Notes: generated by a model not told the origin, from the letters alone. A DNA stretch of 64,000 nucleotides from an uncultured Chloroflexota bacterium (GCA_937876225.1 CALFIC010000129.1:1-64000), one strand, 5' to 3'; positions 40,945 to 49,901 are shown, counted from the first letter of the stretch. A program made the numbers and translations.

Positions 40945-42113
40945 GCAGAAGCCTCTTGGGTACGCGTGGCGATTTCTTGGAGGCGAGTTTGGCTCTGGGT
41001 TGCCGTATGTTCGCGCGCCCGATCGAGGACTTTGAGGTCTGCTTCGAACGTGACATAATGCGGTAGTTTGTAATGAGCAGTAAAGCCACTTGCCTCGATA
41101 CCGTCGCTATGGAGCAACACGAATTCTTCGTTGGCAGCAGGACCCGATTCGCCACTCAGCCCTTTGGCTTTGGCTTGGGTGAGCACGCTATCGAGGATCG
41201 CCATACTGATGGCCTTGACTTCGCCATGCCCAAAGGTAAACCCGTAGCCGAGGTTGAATCGTGGTGTGCTTTGCTTAGCGGCGACGCTATGGGCTTTCGA
41301 AACGATTTCGCACTCGGTGGCGCTGATTTCGCCGATGGTAATGGCTTCGCCAGTCAAGGGGTGGGCCACTTGGATGGGCAAGTAGCCAAAGCGTAATTCT
41401 GCCAAGGTCGGGTGGGCGTCGCCGTAGCCACGCACGCTACTATAAGCGTAGGTGAGCAGACAGCCGGTGTCGCCTTGGGCCAGGCTTTGCAGGCGGGCAC
41501 TGCGTGGGCACGGGAAGCTAATCGCCGTGCGGGTGATGTCGTAGGGCTCGCTGGTGTCTGGTTCGCTCGGAAGCGGAGCAATCATCTGTTGTTGGCGCAT
41601 GTAGTCGGCGACTTTAGGGAAGTGACCAATGGCGCCATCGGCGCTCATACCGGCGTCGACGAGTAGCTCGTAGGCGGCCAATACAGCCGTGACCGACTCT
41701 GCGGTCTCGCTGGCAATCAGATTATTGAGTAGGCGGATCTGGTAGTCTTGGGAAGGTCCAAGCATCTGCCCGCCCGGGATGTCTTTGAATGATGCCGAAA
41801 TCCGGCGCATGCAGCGCATTGCCTCACCCGATATAGGCAAGGTGGGCATGATGCGTGATAGGGTTGAGCGGTACGCCCGCAACAAAAAACTGGCTTCGAT
41901 GCTGTCGCCTTCGGCTTGTTTGACGGCCAAGGCCGCCAGCATCGGCGCATAGAGCGCCCCTTCGTTCATGGCACGGCCGACCGCATGGCGTAATTGATCG
42001 CGGATTTGGATAAGTTCGAGTGGGGTTGAGCCGCCTTGCAGGCGCAAGTATTCCACGAGTTGTTCGGCATTGAGGATGGCGGTAGTGCCGCCACGGGCCG
42101 CAATATATCCCAT
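40941..42113 (-). CDS. phnI: C-P lyase core subunit PhnI
   Basis: 390 residues. Together with PhnG, H and L it displaces adenine of ATP by phosphonate to form ribose-1-phosphonate triphosphate. Family motifs: the N-terminal MGYIAARGGTTAILNAEQLVEYLR, FPCPRSARLQSLAQGDTGCLLTYAYSSVRGYGDAHPTLAELRFG, and the C-terminal FNLGYGFTFGHGEVKAISMAILDS and TAHYKLPHYVTFEADL. It lies 21 nt after phnH. Confidence 0.95.
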   Translation of the reverse strand: MGYIAARGGTTAILNAEQLVEYLRLQGGSTPLELIQIRDQLRHAVGRAMNEGALYAPMLAALAVKQAEGDSIEASFLLRAYRSTLSRIMPTLPISGEAMRCMRRISASFKDIPGGQMLGPSQDYQIRLLNNLIASETAESVTAVLAAYELLVDAGMSADGAIGHFPKVADYMRQQQMIAPLPSEPDTSEPYDITRTAISFPCPRSARLQSLAQGDTGCLLTYAYSSVRGYGDAHPTLAELRFGYLPIQVAHPLTGEAITIGEISATECEIVSKAHSVAAKQSTPRFNLGYGFTFGHGEVKAISMAILDSVLTQAKAKGLSGESGPAANEEFVLLHSDGIEASGFTAHYKLPHYVTFEADLKVLDRAREHTATQSQTRLQEIATRTQEASA

Positions 42114-42134
42114 TTCTATCCCCTTGATTTGTGA

Positions 42135-42773
42135 TTAGTTCAACGAAATTTGGCAAGTGCGCGGTAATGCAATGCACTTGCCGTGGGTGTCAATGCAGAC
42201 AATGTCGATGCCCAGTGGGAAGTGGGCGCGGGTCGCGATGATATTTTGGGCAAAATCAGTCACGACTCCGTGGACTCCCACATCACAATGTCCGTCGATG
42301 CCAGGACCGCGTAGCCGCCACGTCGGTTCGGTGTCATTGATCTCGGGGACGGCAATAAACGCGGTGCAGCTTTGTTCGGGGAAGGTGAGTGTGCCTTGGT
42401 TGAGTTCGTGCAACAGCGCGCTACTGGCGCTGTCCCACAAATAAACGAAGAGCGCGTTTTTGGCATCGCTGAGGCGACAATTACTACGGAGCTGGACCCA
42501 GCGATTGATGTCGCTCTGTGCATCAATCCATGTATTATTGGCCGCTTGGGCAAAGCGAGTTTCTTGGTCGAGCAATGACAAACAGCTCGTCAAGGCAAAG
42601 CGATTGGCAAGCATGGGCTGATCGTCAATCGCAATTGTGGGAATCTGGGGAAACATGGTTGGCTCGGGGATTTGGCCAATGGTGCCAGGCCGTGCCATAC
42701 AATCAAGCAGCACCCGGAATGTGGCCGTGCAAAATGTTTCAAAAAGGCTGGGTTGCTGAAACGTCGTTGTCAT
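42135..42773 (-). CDS. phnH: C-P lyase core subunit PhnH
   Basis: 212 residues. A structural partner in the PhnGHIJ complex. Recognised from FETFCTATFRVLLDCMARPGTIGQIP near the start, where the RxLLxAMARPG pattern is typical of PhnH, and from the C-terminal WRLRGPGIDGHCDVGVHG and FPLGIDIVCID segments. Starts 8 nt after the phnG stop. Confidence 0.93.
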   Translation of the reverse strand: MTTTFQQPSLFETFCTATFRVLLDCMARPGTIGQIPEPTMFPQIPTIAIDDQPMLANRFALTSCLSLLDQETRFAQAANNTWIDAQSDINRWVQLRSNCRLSDAKNALFVYLWDSASSALLHELNQGTLTFPEQSCTAFIAVPEINDTEPTWRLRGPGIDGHCDVGVHGVVTDFAQNIIATRAHFPLGIDIVCIDTHGKCIALPRTCQISLN

Positions 42774-42781
42774 AAGGCTCC

Positions 42782-43201
42782 TTAAAACACATCAAATTCG
42801 ACTTTGGTGCTATTGGCTGCGGCAAACTGACGTTGATGGTTGGTACTGAGTTGATCGCCGAGGATATTAATTGTTGTGTGCAAATCGGCATGTGGGTCAC
42901 CGGGTAGGCGCAAGGCGGCGTCGATGACGGCAAGGGCGGTTGCAAAGGTAGGATCGTTGCCGATAATCATGCCAAAGCCAAAGGTGCCGTTGAGCTCGAG
43001 GCGGGCTTCGGTGACGAGGATTTCGCCGGCGTTGAACACACTATTGGCGACGCTTTCTTGCATGCGTAGTTGCACCATTGCCACGCGGGGACCGCTAATC
43101 ATAGTGACGGCCTCAGCCGGATACTGTTGGAGTACCTGTTCCGCCAGCGCGGTGACGGTAGCAACCGGGCTGTGGCTCAAAATGTGACTGATTGTATACA
43201 T
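42782..43201 (-). CDS. phnG: C-P lyase core subunit PhnG
   Basis: 139 residues. Part of the nucleosidase complex. RVAMVQLRMQESVANSVFNAGEILVTEARLELNGTFGFGMIIGND matches the central PhnG pattern, in which the E-x-R-V-E-L-x-G-x-x-G-x-G segment is conserved. The start at 43201 (MYTISHIL) is chosen because GGAG lies 6 nt upstream; the ATG four codons earlier has no such site. A 93-nt gap separates it from phnE. Confidence 0.92.
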   Translation of the reverse strand: MYTISHILSHSPVATVTALAEQVLQQYPAEAVTMISGPRVAMVQLRMQESVANSVFNAGEILVTEARLELNGTFGFGMIIGNDPTFATALAVIDAALRLPGDPHADLHTTINILGDQLSTNHQRQFAAANSTKVEFDVF

Positions 43202-43294
43202 ATGTTTCTCCATGAGGCGTAGTATCTGTGGCAGAGATTAACCATTTGCTCCTTGGTGATTAATAACAGGTTGTGGCATTGTTAGCGTTATGTG

Positions 43295-44104
43295 TTATTT
43301 ACGCAACGAGGCTTTGTAACGGGTTGCGCCTGCTTCAAGCACGATTGCAAAGGCTAGTACCGCATAGGTAAATGCTCCCATTTCGTGCAAGTTGAGATAA
43401 TACCCACTCGCCATGAACATATCATAACCGATGCCTCCAGCGCCAGCAGCGGCACCCATTGCAATGGCAGTGGAGAAATTAATCTCGAAGCGCAAAAATG
43501 TCCATGACAGCAAGGCCGTCGCCGAGGATGGTAATACGGCTTGAAAGACGATTTGCCACCAATTAGCCCCACTGGCTTTGAGGGCTTCGATGGTGCCGTG
43601 GTCGATTTCTTCAAATGACTCCGAATAGGCTTTGATAAGGTACCCGGCCGAGTGGAAGGTCATGCCGAGCACGGCGGCCACACTACCAAGTCCGGCTGAC
43701 ACCGCAAAAATAAGCACCCACAATACAGTCGGCACGGCTCTGACGAACGCAGTAATCCCTTTGATGATGACGGTCAGCCAGCGGGGGGAGAGATTTTGGG
43801 CGGCGAGGAGCGCAAACCCAAGTGCTATGGCTGCACCAAAAATAGTAGTGAGAAAACCCAAGCCGATGGTGATAAATAAATCATGGACCATCACGGCAAC
43901 GGTGATGTTTTTGAGTTGTGGTGATAGTAACAATGCTTGGAAATTGCTCCCTAGCATGTCAACACCAGCCCAAAAATCAACGCCTCGAGTATTGAATGTA
44001 GTGAATGCGTAGCCGGTGATAACGATTAAACTAATTATCGTTATGCGTAAAATTACTGTTGCGGTGTTCCACGGGCGGAGAATAATTTTGGGAGTTGATT
44101 GCAT
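43295..44104 (-). CDS. phnE: Phosphonate ABC transporter permease PhnE (second copy)
   Basis: 269 residues with about six membrane helices and the inner-membrane permease loop MTFHSAGYLIKAYSESFEEIDHGTIEALKASGANWWQIVFQAVLP (EAL-x-x-x-GA motif). Paired permease genes in phnCDE(E) operons form a heterodimeric channel. The start overlaps the first permease stop by one base (TAATG-type junction at 44104). Confidence 0.92.
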   Translation of the reverse strand: MQSTPKIILRPWNTATVILRITIISLIVITGYAFTTFNTRGVDFWAGVDMLGSNFQALLLSPQLKNITVAVMVHDLFITIGLGFLTTIFGAAIALGFALLAAQNLSPRWLTVIIKGITAFVRAVPTVLWVLIFAVSAGLGSVAAVLGMTFHSAGYLIKAYSESFEEIDHGTIEALKASGANWWQIVFQAVLPSSATALLSWTFLRFEINFSTAIAMGAAAGAGGIGYDMFMASGYYLNLHEMGAFTYAVLAFAIVLEAGATRYKASLRK

Positions 44105-44892
44105 TACAATACCGCCCTTCGGATGCGATTCGACACGGCTTCGATCGCAAATACACTGAGTACAATCACCACAATTACCAAACTAGCGGCGTGGTAATTG
44201 AGACTTTTGTAGTAAATATCAAAGGAATACCCAATCCCTGTACCAGTCAAAATACCTACTAACGTCGCACTACGGATGTTGGTTTCAATCATAAACAGCA
44301 CCCAACTGACGAGTTGGGGTAGGCACGAGGGGATAACGGATTGGGCAATAATGGCGAAATAACTAGCCCCGGTGGCACGCAAGGCTTCGACTGAATCAGT
44401 GCTGACTTCGTCGATGGTTTCAATGAGCACGCGTACCATGAAGCCAAAGGTCACAAAAAATAACGCAAAATAGCCGGTAAATGAGCTTTGGCCAAACGAG
44501 AACAATAAGATCAGCGCCCAAGCAGATACGTCGATGTTGCGAAACAAGGTGGCGATTCCTCGTGCAATCACACTAAACCATACGTTGATACGGGTGGTTT
44601 GGGCGCCAAGAATAGCTACAAAGAACGCACAAAATGATGCGATAGTAGCAGAGGCCACCGACATCAAAATCGTATCGCGCAGTTTGAGCAAAATCGTGGG
44701 CAATTTTTTGAGCGAAGCTGCATCTGGGTAAAAATTGGCCGTGGCCCAGCGGATTGCTTTGGGGATTGATGTAAATCCTTTGGCGACGTTGTATTCGGTG
44801 TAAATTACTGTGGCGTACGTTAAACCGATTAAGATCAATACAAAAAAGGTAAATGAGAGTCTTTTTTGGGTGAAAAAATCAAGCTTGTGCAT
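44104..44892 (-). CDS. phnE: Phosphonate ABC transporter permease PhnE (first copy)
   Basis: 262 residues, polytopic, with the permease loop FGFMVRVLIETIDEVSTDSVEALRATGASYFAIIAQSVIP (EAL-x-x-x-GA). It resembles the second copy in layout but is clearly divergent, so this is an old duplication giving a two-subunit channel. The start at 44892 overlaps the end of phnC by 14 nt and has GGTGAAC upstream; a frame from 44946 would overlap further and has no ribosome-binding site. Confidence 0.92.
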   Translation of the reverse strand: MHKLDFFTQKRLSFTFFVLILIGLTYATVIYTEYNVAKGFTSIPKAIRWATANFYPDAASLKKLPTILLKLRDTILMSVASATIASFCAFFVAILGAQTTRINVWFSVIARGIATLFRNIDVSAWALILLFSFGQSSFTGYFALFFVTFGFMVRVLIETIDEVSTDSVEALRATGASYFAIIAQSVIPSCLPQLVSWVLFMIETNIRSATLVGILTGTGIGYSFDIYYKSLNYHAASLVIVVIVLSVFAIEAVSNRIRRAVL

Positions 44893-45667
44893 TTTGTTCA
44901 CCAAAATCAAGGATAAGTTCACCCGCTTCAGATCCGTATACTTCATGGATGATGCTCGGATTCAGGGTATGCGGTGGCGCATCACAAATAATTTTGCCGC
45001 TATTGATGCCGATGATGCGTTGGGCATAGCGCATCGCGACGTCGACTTGATGCAAGTTGACGATAATGGTGATGCCTAAGCGTTGATTGATGTCTTTGAG
45101 GGTATCCATAATGATTTTGGCGGCACTAGGGTCGAGTGAGGCGATGGGCTCATCGCACAGCAATAATTTGGGATTTTGAATGAGTGCGCGGGCGATGCCG
45201 ACCCGTTGTTTTTGGCCGCCGCTGAGCTGATCGCAGCGTTTGTACATTTGTTCGCTCAGGCCGAGGTTTTGCAAAATCTCGACGGCTTGGGCTTTTTCGG
45301 CATCGCTATACCAGCCCATTACTCCAGCCACGGTCGATTTGTAGCCCAAGCGGCCATGCAAGACGTTTTCGATGACGCTTAAGCGGTTGACGAGATTGTA
45401 ATGTTGAAAAATCATCCCGATTTGGGTGCGGTGGGTGCGGAGTTTGTGGGCTGACAAGGCTTTCGTTGATGTGTCATTGAACCACACATCACCGTTCGTC
45501 ATGGGAATCATGTGGTTGATGCAACGTAACAGGGTGGATTTGCCGGCACCCGAAGGTCCGATAATCGCCACAAATTCACCGGTATCTACGGTGAAATCAA
45601 TGGTGTCGAGGGCGTATTTATCAGTTCCATAGCGTTTGCTGAGTTGCTCAATTTTGAGTAATGGCAT
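44879..45667 (-). CDS. phnC: Phosphonate ABC transporter ATP-binding protein PhnC
   Basis: 262 residues with Walker A GPSGAGKST, Q-loop MIFQHYNLVNRLSVIENVLHGRLGY (the PhnC-specific RL-x-V-x-x-NVL-x-GRLG), signature LSGGQKQR, Walker B LLLCDEPIASLDP and INxHQVD. It energises phosphonate import. The start at 45667 follows AAGGTGG; a frame from 45688 is less likely. Confidence 0.95.
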   Translation of the reverse strand: MPLLKIEQLSKRYGTDKYALDTIDFTVDTGEFVAIIGPSGAGKSTLLRCINHMIPMTNGDVWFNDTSTKALSAHKLRTHRTQIGMIFQHYNLVNRLSVIENVLHGRLGYKSTVAGVMGWYSDAEKAQAVEILQNLGLSEQMYKRCDQLSGGQKQRVGIARALIQNPKLLLCDEPIASLDPSAAKIIMDTLKDINQRLGITIIVNLHQVDVAMRYAQRIIGINSGKIICDAPPHTLNPSIIHEVYGSEAGELILDFGEQNAQA

Positions 45668-45693
45668 TTGTCCACCTTTATTACACAAGAATT

Positions 45694-45721
45694 GCCTGCG
45701 CTGTCATACGACAGCGCAGGC
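45694..45721 (-). terminator. Intercistronic attenuating hairpin between phnD and phnC
   Basis: A perfect 12-bp GC-rich stem (45694-45705 with 45710-45721) with an ATAC loop, directly after the phnD stop. The minus-strand tail is AATTCTTG, not a T-run, so partial termination or 3' protection of phnD mRNA is likely. This would keep the binding protein in excess over the transporter and enzymes. Confidence 0.7.
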
Positions 45722-45733
45722 TGGAGATTGGGA

Positions 45734-46846
45734 TTATTTTGACAATTCGCGAACTGGATCGAAGAATGAATCTTCGACGATGATGAAGCGTTCTTCTTTG
45801 GTCTTCTTGAAGATTGGCTTGTAACCGGCGTCGATTTCGGCCTTGGTGGCGAAAATCTTGGGGTTGTTGGCCACGGCATCTGACGTCATTGCGTCTTGCA
45901 ACTTCTTGATTTCTTCGGCGCTCAAGGTGTTACCGTTGGCGGCGAATGGTGAGTTGATGACGGGGGTGACGGAAATGACGACGAATTCTTTACCGGGGAA
46001 CTTGTCGAATGGTTCGTCGGCCTTGTCCTTGACCTTGTACGTGGCACCTGCGGTGTTGTCGGTACCAGCGCTCAAGTCGACATAGTTGGCGACACATGAG
46101 TCACAGAAAGCGGCTACGTCGCTCTTGCCTGAGATGAGGTTGACAGCTGAACCCTGGTGTGAACCACCGAATTGCACGTCGGCGAAGAACTTGTCAGCGC
46201 CACCTTCGAGCAAATCGTCAGTCTTGATATCTTTCCATTTGTCTTGAGCTTTGAAGAAGTTCACGATGTTTTTTGAAGGAACTTTGAAGCCCGAGGTTGA
46301 GCTGTTTGAAACGAACGAGAATTTTTTGCCTTGGATGTTGGCGATGCTGTAGGCACCGTCCTTCATGTAGTCGGCTTCGCTACCTTTGTTGACGGCCAAC
46401 CAGCTGTGGTAGATGGCGTCTTTGGCAGTACCCGAAGCGCCGCTGGTGATGACCAGTGGTACAACTTTGGCGTTTTTGTTCTTGGCTTCGATGTAGGATT
46501 GGGCACCAAAGAAGGCCAAATCGGCATTGTCGTTAGCCATGGCTTCGACGGCAATGATGTAGTCGGTGGTCAATTTGTGTTCGACGGGGCGGCCGAGGGT
46601 TTCGCTGACCAATTTGCCAACTGCATCGCGGGCATCGGTGAGTTCGGCACCTGATTCATTGGGCAACCATACGATGACGACGGGCTTGGCATTGGCAGCT
46701 GGGGCTTCGGTGGCGGCTGGAGCAGCGGGGGCTTCGGTGGCGGCTGGGGCGGCTTCGGGGGCCTTGGTTGGCTCAGCGGCAGGTGCTTGAGCACCACAAG
46801 CAACCAACAACGACAACATCACAATAAAACCAAACACCTTACGCAT
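45734..46846 (-). CDS. phnD: Phosphonate ABC transporter substrate-binding lipoprotein PhnD
   Basis: 370 residues with a lipoprotein signal (LSLLVACG, Cys17). An Ala/Pro/Thr/Glu-rich linker with repeated PAATEAPA units follows. The binding domain has TTDYIIAVEAMANDNADLAFFGAQSYIEA and KKFSFVSNSSTSGFKVPSK. The N-S-S-T-S-G loop and the Tyr/Ala stretch are typical of PhnD-type phosphonate receptors. GAGGAG precedes the ATG. It is the first gene of the phn operon, preceded by about 170 nt without a gene before the neighbouring terminator. Confidence 0.94.
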   Translation of the reverse strand: MRKVFGFIVMLSLLVACGAQAPAAEPTKAPEAAPAATEAPAAPAATEAPAANAKPVVIVWLPNESGAELTDARDAVGKLVSETLGRPVEHKLTTDYIIAVEAMANDNADLAFFGAQSYIEAKNKNAKVVPLVITSGASGTAKDAIYHSWLAVNKGSEADYMKDGAYSIANIQGKKFSFVSNSSTSGFKVPSKNIVNFFKAQDKWKDIKTDDLLEGGADKFFADVQFGGSHQGSAVNLISGKSDVAAFCDSCVANYVDLSAGTDNTAGATYKVKDKADEPFDKFPGKEFVVISVTPVINSPFAANGNTLSAEEIKKLQDAMTSDAVANNPKIFATKAEIDAGYKPIFKKTKEERFIIVEDSFFDPVRELSK

Positions 46847-47017
46847 GACATCTCCTCGTATCGAAACGTGTCAACAGATACTATTCTGTGACTACTCGTA
46901 CTGTAGAGGGGCAATGTAAAAATCATGTCAAAACGAGGCAAGACTTGGTTTAACGTTTGGCGTGTACATTGGTCAACCCTTGATTGTCTTTGTGTTGTCG
47001 AATTACTAAAAATAGTA

Positions 47018-47044
47018 CACCGACAGGCGAAATTCCTGTCGGTG
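47018..47044 (-). terminator. Hairpin terminator of the tyrosine phosphatase gene
   Basis: A 10-bp stem (47018-47027 with 47035-47044) with a 7-nt loop, followed on the minus strand by TACTATTTTTAG. It isolates the phn operon from the upstream phosphatase gene. Confidence 0.75.
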
Positions 47045-47073
47045 CGAGTGGGTGTTTTTTGTGAATCGAATGC

Positions 47074-47784
47074 TTAGATAAATTTATGCGTGATCTGGGT
47101 AAGCTGGGCAGCCGGTACGCCAATCTGGGTTAGATAATTCACCGTGCTGCCATAGGTGTTTTTAATATAATCCAACATATTCTCCATCGTATCATGTTGG
47201 ATGCCAATGATTTGTTCGTAACTGGCTTCATCGATATGTGCCGGGCGGTCGCGACGGAGTTCGGGGAGCAATGGTGTGATGTAGGTGGCGGTGGCGACAT
47301 AATCAGCAATGATTTGTGGATGTGGTACCTCCACGAAATCAAGCAGGAGTGCCGCAATAATGCCGGTGCGGTCTTTGCCAACCCGACAATGAAAAAACGT
47401 GCCATTTGGTGCATCTGCAAGCTGTATGAATGTCTGTTGGATGGGGGCGCGACTGGTTTCGAGCAAATGAATATAAAAATCGTCGAGGCGGGTCATGACG
47501 TTGCTGGTGTTGTGTGATACCTGAAACAATGGGATCGCTACGTAATTGATATTAGCCTGGGTTGCGAGTGGATTTGGCGCTACCTGTTGCTCGTGTGCGT
47601 GACGCAAATCAATCACAGTGGTGATCTGGTGGTTGGCGAAATATGCGAGGTCGCTGGTGGTGACGCGGTGTGGTGAATCCCCCCGCCAAAAGACATTGGA
47701 GCGGGTGATGTGACCTGTGCTGGTGACAAAACCGCCTAAATCGCGTACGTTGTGTAGCCCGGGAATCTGATGTGTTTGTGCCAT
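47074..47784 (-). CDS. Tyrosine-protein phosphatase (DSP/PTP-like, Y_phosphatase3 type)
   Basis: 236 residues with NVRDLGGFVT near the N-terminus and the P-loop HCRVGKDRTGI (C133, R139). This is the C-x-x-G-K-D-R-T-G variant seen in bacterial phosphatases such as LipA of Listeria, which act on phosphotyrosine or phosphoinositides. No signal peptide. The start at 47784 follows GGAGCG; a frame from 47796 is less supported. It is a single-gene unit ended by its own terminator, so it is not part of the phn operon. Confidence 0.9.
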   Translation of the reverse strand: MAQTHQIPGLHNVRDLGGFVTSTGHITRSNVFWRGDSPHRVTTSDLAYFANHQITTVIDLRHAHEQQVAPNPLATQANINYVAIPLFQVSHNTSNVMTRLDDFYIHLLETSRAPIQQTFIQLADAPNGTFFHCRVGKDRTGIIAALLLDFVEVPHPQIIADYVATATYITPLLPELRRDRPAHIDEASYEQIIGIQHDTMENMLDYIKNTYGSTVNYLTQIGVPAAQLTQITHKFI

Positions 47785-47871
47785 ATTTCGCTCCAAGTGT
47801 TTTCATATGTGCCCTACCATAGCATTTTTTGATGAATAGCATACCAACGTTTGATTAATTTTTGGCGTACA

Positions 47872-48597
47872 TTAGTCTGGTTTTTGATGAAAAAAGTGAC
47901 CCGCCCAGGCGAATCCGGCCTCAGGGGAGAACCCTAGTGGCGGGAAGCCGTTGTGGCGCGCGACGTCGTCGCCCCACAACACGGCAATCTGGGTGGGGTA
48001 GTCGGTGGCGGCCAGGTATGGTTTGATGATGTGGTCCGTATAAATCAATTCATCTGGTGAAAGTAGGGGAACAATATTGCCAAAGCGCAATGCGTCCTGC
48101 TCTTGCTGGAGCATAGATGCAATGTCGTATGACACGCCGTGTTTGCGCTGGTAGTAATGGCGGTAGCAGGTGGCGCGTAGGAGACCGCGGATGTGTGAGA
48201 TAGAAATTGTGTCACTGGCAAATAATACGGTGGTGAGCCAGTGTTGGTATGGTGGGGTAAAGCGCTGGCGCATTTCTGTGGCACTGCGTTCGGTCCAGCC
48301 ACCGGCGATATCGTCGGCCACCCCGAAGCCATGACGATATTCGCCCAAATCACCGATTTGGGCTTCGACTTCGGTAATCCACGTGCTGGCTAGTGTGTCG
48401 ATGTCGGCGCTGATGAGTTGGTCGAGATAGGTGGAAACATGGGGCTTGGCCATAGGATTCATCACGTTGAGTGGTGGGATAACTGTCGTGGCCGCGCTCC
48501 CGAGCAACGCCAAATAGCGCGGGAAGCGCAGGCTGGCCTCGCGGGGGAGGTCGTAGAGGGGGCGAATGCTGGCGAGCAGTGGCACATGCTGAATCAC
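47872..48597 (-). CDS. Unidentified protein cotranscribed with an FAD oxidoreductase
   Basis: 241 residues, no recognised family. It is rich in aromatic residues and histidines, mostly helical by composition, with stretches such as RGLLRATCYRHYYQRKHGVSYDIASMLQQEQDALRF and HGFGVADDIAGGW. There is no signal peptide or membrane segment. The start codon is GTG at 48597, 3 nt after the stop of the FAD oxidoreductase gene, so the two are cotranscribed and possibly functionally linked. Confidence 0.6.
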   Translation of the reverse strand: MIQHVPLLASIRPLYDLPREASLRFPRYLALLGSAATTVIPPLNVMNPMAKPHVSTYLDQLISADIDTLASTWITEVEAQIGDLGEYRHGFGVADDIAGGWTERSATEMRQRFTPPYQHWLTTVLFASDTISISHIRGLLRATCYRHYYQRKHGVSYDIASMLQQEQDALRFGNIVPLLSPDELIYTDHIIKPYLAATDYPTQIAVLWGDDVARHNGFPPLGFSPEAGFAWAGHFFHQKPD

Positions 48598-48600
48598 CGC

Positions 48601-49722
48601 TTAATCCATCCAGTAGCGCAGGGGCACCCGTGATAGATGCACGATGGCTTGGGCGATGCGTTGGGCACAGATCGCCCCCACCAGATTGCCGGTGCCACTA
48701 TAGCCGCCACAGACCCATAGGCGGGGCGCGATTTCTTGCACCAACGGCCGTACATCATCGATGCGGTAGCCCACACTGGCCGCCCAGCGATGGGTGACGG
48801 GGGCAGTGCTTTTGACGACAGTGCGGAGCGTGGCTTCCATGTCGGCTTGTACCGTTGCCGTCGGACCAGCGTCGTGTCCCCATTCTTGGTCGGGGTAGCG
48901 GTCACGACTCCCTCCGAGGGCGATGCTGCCATTGGGAAGTTGCTGCCAATAATCATACCCATAACGGTAATAGACCGGTTGGGCGATGGTGACCTGAGGG
49001 TCGGGAGCGGTGGCTAGCATTTGTAGGCGGGTGGTGCGTACGTGGGGGGCGAGTTGAGGAAATATGCGCTCCAAATTACCATCCACCGCCACGATGATGT
49101 GCTTGCAGGTAATGGTGTGGCCGTTGGCCAAAATCTGGCCGCTGGTGATGTGTTGGGCGGCGGTGCGTTCGTAGAGTCGCGCGCCGGCGTTGATTGCGGC
49201 GCTCGCCATGCGCCGTACCCGTGCCAGGGGCTGGAAGCCGCCGTCGTGCGGGAAGTACAAGCCCCGCCCTGCCGGCCCGTCATATAAATCCACCGCCAAT
49301 CCGTCGGCCTGCATGACGCGATATTGCGTCATACAATCGGCGTACTCTTTGTCGTCACAGGCGATGCGTACCGAGCCAGTTTGGCGAAATAGGGGTTCGG
49401 TAGCCTTGAGCTGCGCGATGGCATCGAGGGTTTGTTGATAGAGCGCCGTGGCGGCGTGGTTGCCTAATTGTGCCACTGCATCGTGATGGAATGAAGCCAC
49501 CCCAGCGAGAATGAATCCGCCGTTGCTTCCGGCTGCCCCGGCGCCTACCATGCCGGCATCGATGCCGATGACATCGACGCTGTGTTGGAGTAATTCGTGG
49601 ATGGCGTGGAGTCCAGATCCTCCTAAGCCAACTACACAGACATCGCAGGTTACATCGTGTTTAAGCGATTCCAATGCTGGCCACGCACTATCATTCCAAA
49701 CGACATCGTTGAGGTACGGCAT
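48601..49722 (-). CDS. FAD-dependent oxidoreductase, DAO family
   Basis: 373 residues. The dinucleotide-binding motif CDVCVVGLGGSGLHAIHELLQHSVDVIGIDAG has the GxGxxG form, followed by GAAGSNGGFILAG, the DAO-family second motif. The C-terminal APRLWVCGGYSGTGNLVGAICAQRIA is the usual FAD-binding end. The family includes amine and amino acid oxidases. The start at 49722 (MPYLNDVVW) has GAGGAG upstream; a frame from 49830 crosses the promoter. A strong promoter and palindrome precede it. Confidence 0.88.
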   Translation of the reverse strand: MPYLNDVVWNDSAWPALESLKHDVTCDVCVVGLGGSGLHAIHELLQHSVDVIGIDAGMVGAGAAGSNGGFILAGVASFHHDAVAQLGNHAATALYQQTLDAIAQLKATEPLFRQTGSVRIACDDKEYADCMTQYRVMQADGLAVDLYDGPAGRGLYFPHDGGFQPLARVRRMASAAINAGARLYERTAAQHITSGQILANGHTITCKHIIVAVDGNLERIFPQLAPHVRTTRLQMLATAPDPQVTIAQPVYYRYGYDYWQQLPNGSIALGGSRDRYPDQEWGHDAGPTATVQADMEATLRTVVKSTAPVTHRWAASVGYRIDDVRPLVQEIAPRLWVCGGYSGTGNLVGAICAQRIAQAIVHLSRVPLRYWMD

Positions 49723-49752
49723 CACAAACTCCTCGTGGTGCAATTGGTATTG

Positions 49753-49794
49753 TCGATATTTATCGAGTATACCCGATTCGTTGAGAATTGATAA
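49753..49794 (-). promoter_or_regulatory. Promoter and operator-like palindrome of the FAD oxidoreductase operon
   Basis: On the minus strand TTATCA (49789-49794) and TATACT (49766-49771) are spaced by 17 nt. A palindrome TCGATA-TT-TATCGA (49753-49766) begins at the end of the -10 and would cover the start of transcription, suggesting repressor control. Confidence 0.65.
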
Positions 49795-49814
49795 TGAAAA
49801 ATTGATAATGAAAA
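49787..49814. repeat. Perfect 14-bp tandem repeat
   Basis: ATTGATAATGAAAA occurs twice head to tail (49787-49800, 49801-49814), immediately beside the first REP-like copy and overlapping the -35 of the FAD operon promoter. Confidence 0.7.
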
Positions 49815-49825
49815 TTCCCTCCAAC

Positions 49826-49865
49826 GTCATTCCATGCAGGATGCTCGCACCCGTAGCGTGGAATC
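49826..49865. repeat. REP-like palindromic repeat, copy 1
   Basis: A 40-nt element beginning GTCATTCCAT and ending GTAGCGTGGAATC. ATTCCATGC pairs with GCGTGGAAT (9 pairs, one G-T), and an inner stem GGATGC/GCACCC has one mismatch. Two more copies are at 49902 and 57474. Confidence 0.8.
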
Positions 49866-49901
49866 TCCGCTATGAAATTAAAATGAAAAATTGTCTCTAG
49901 T

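Noticed and set aside
46847..47017. A Pho box or clear promoter upstream of phnD
   Set aside because: TTGACA-like and TACAGT-like hexamers exist but only at 20-nt spacing, and no pair of PhoB/PhoP direct repeats could be identified. The region is probably regulatory but is not claimed.
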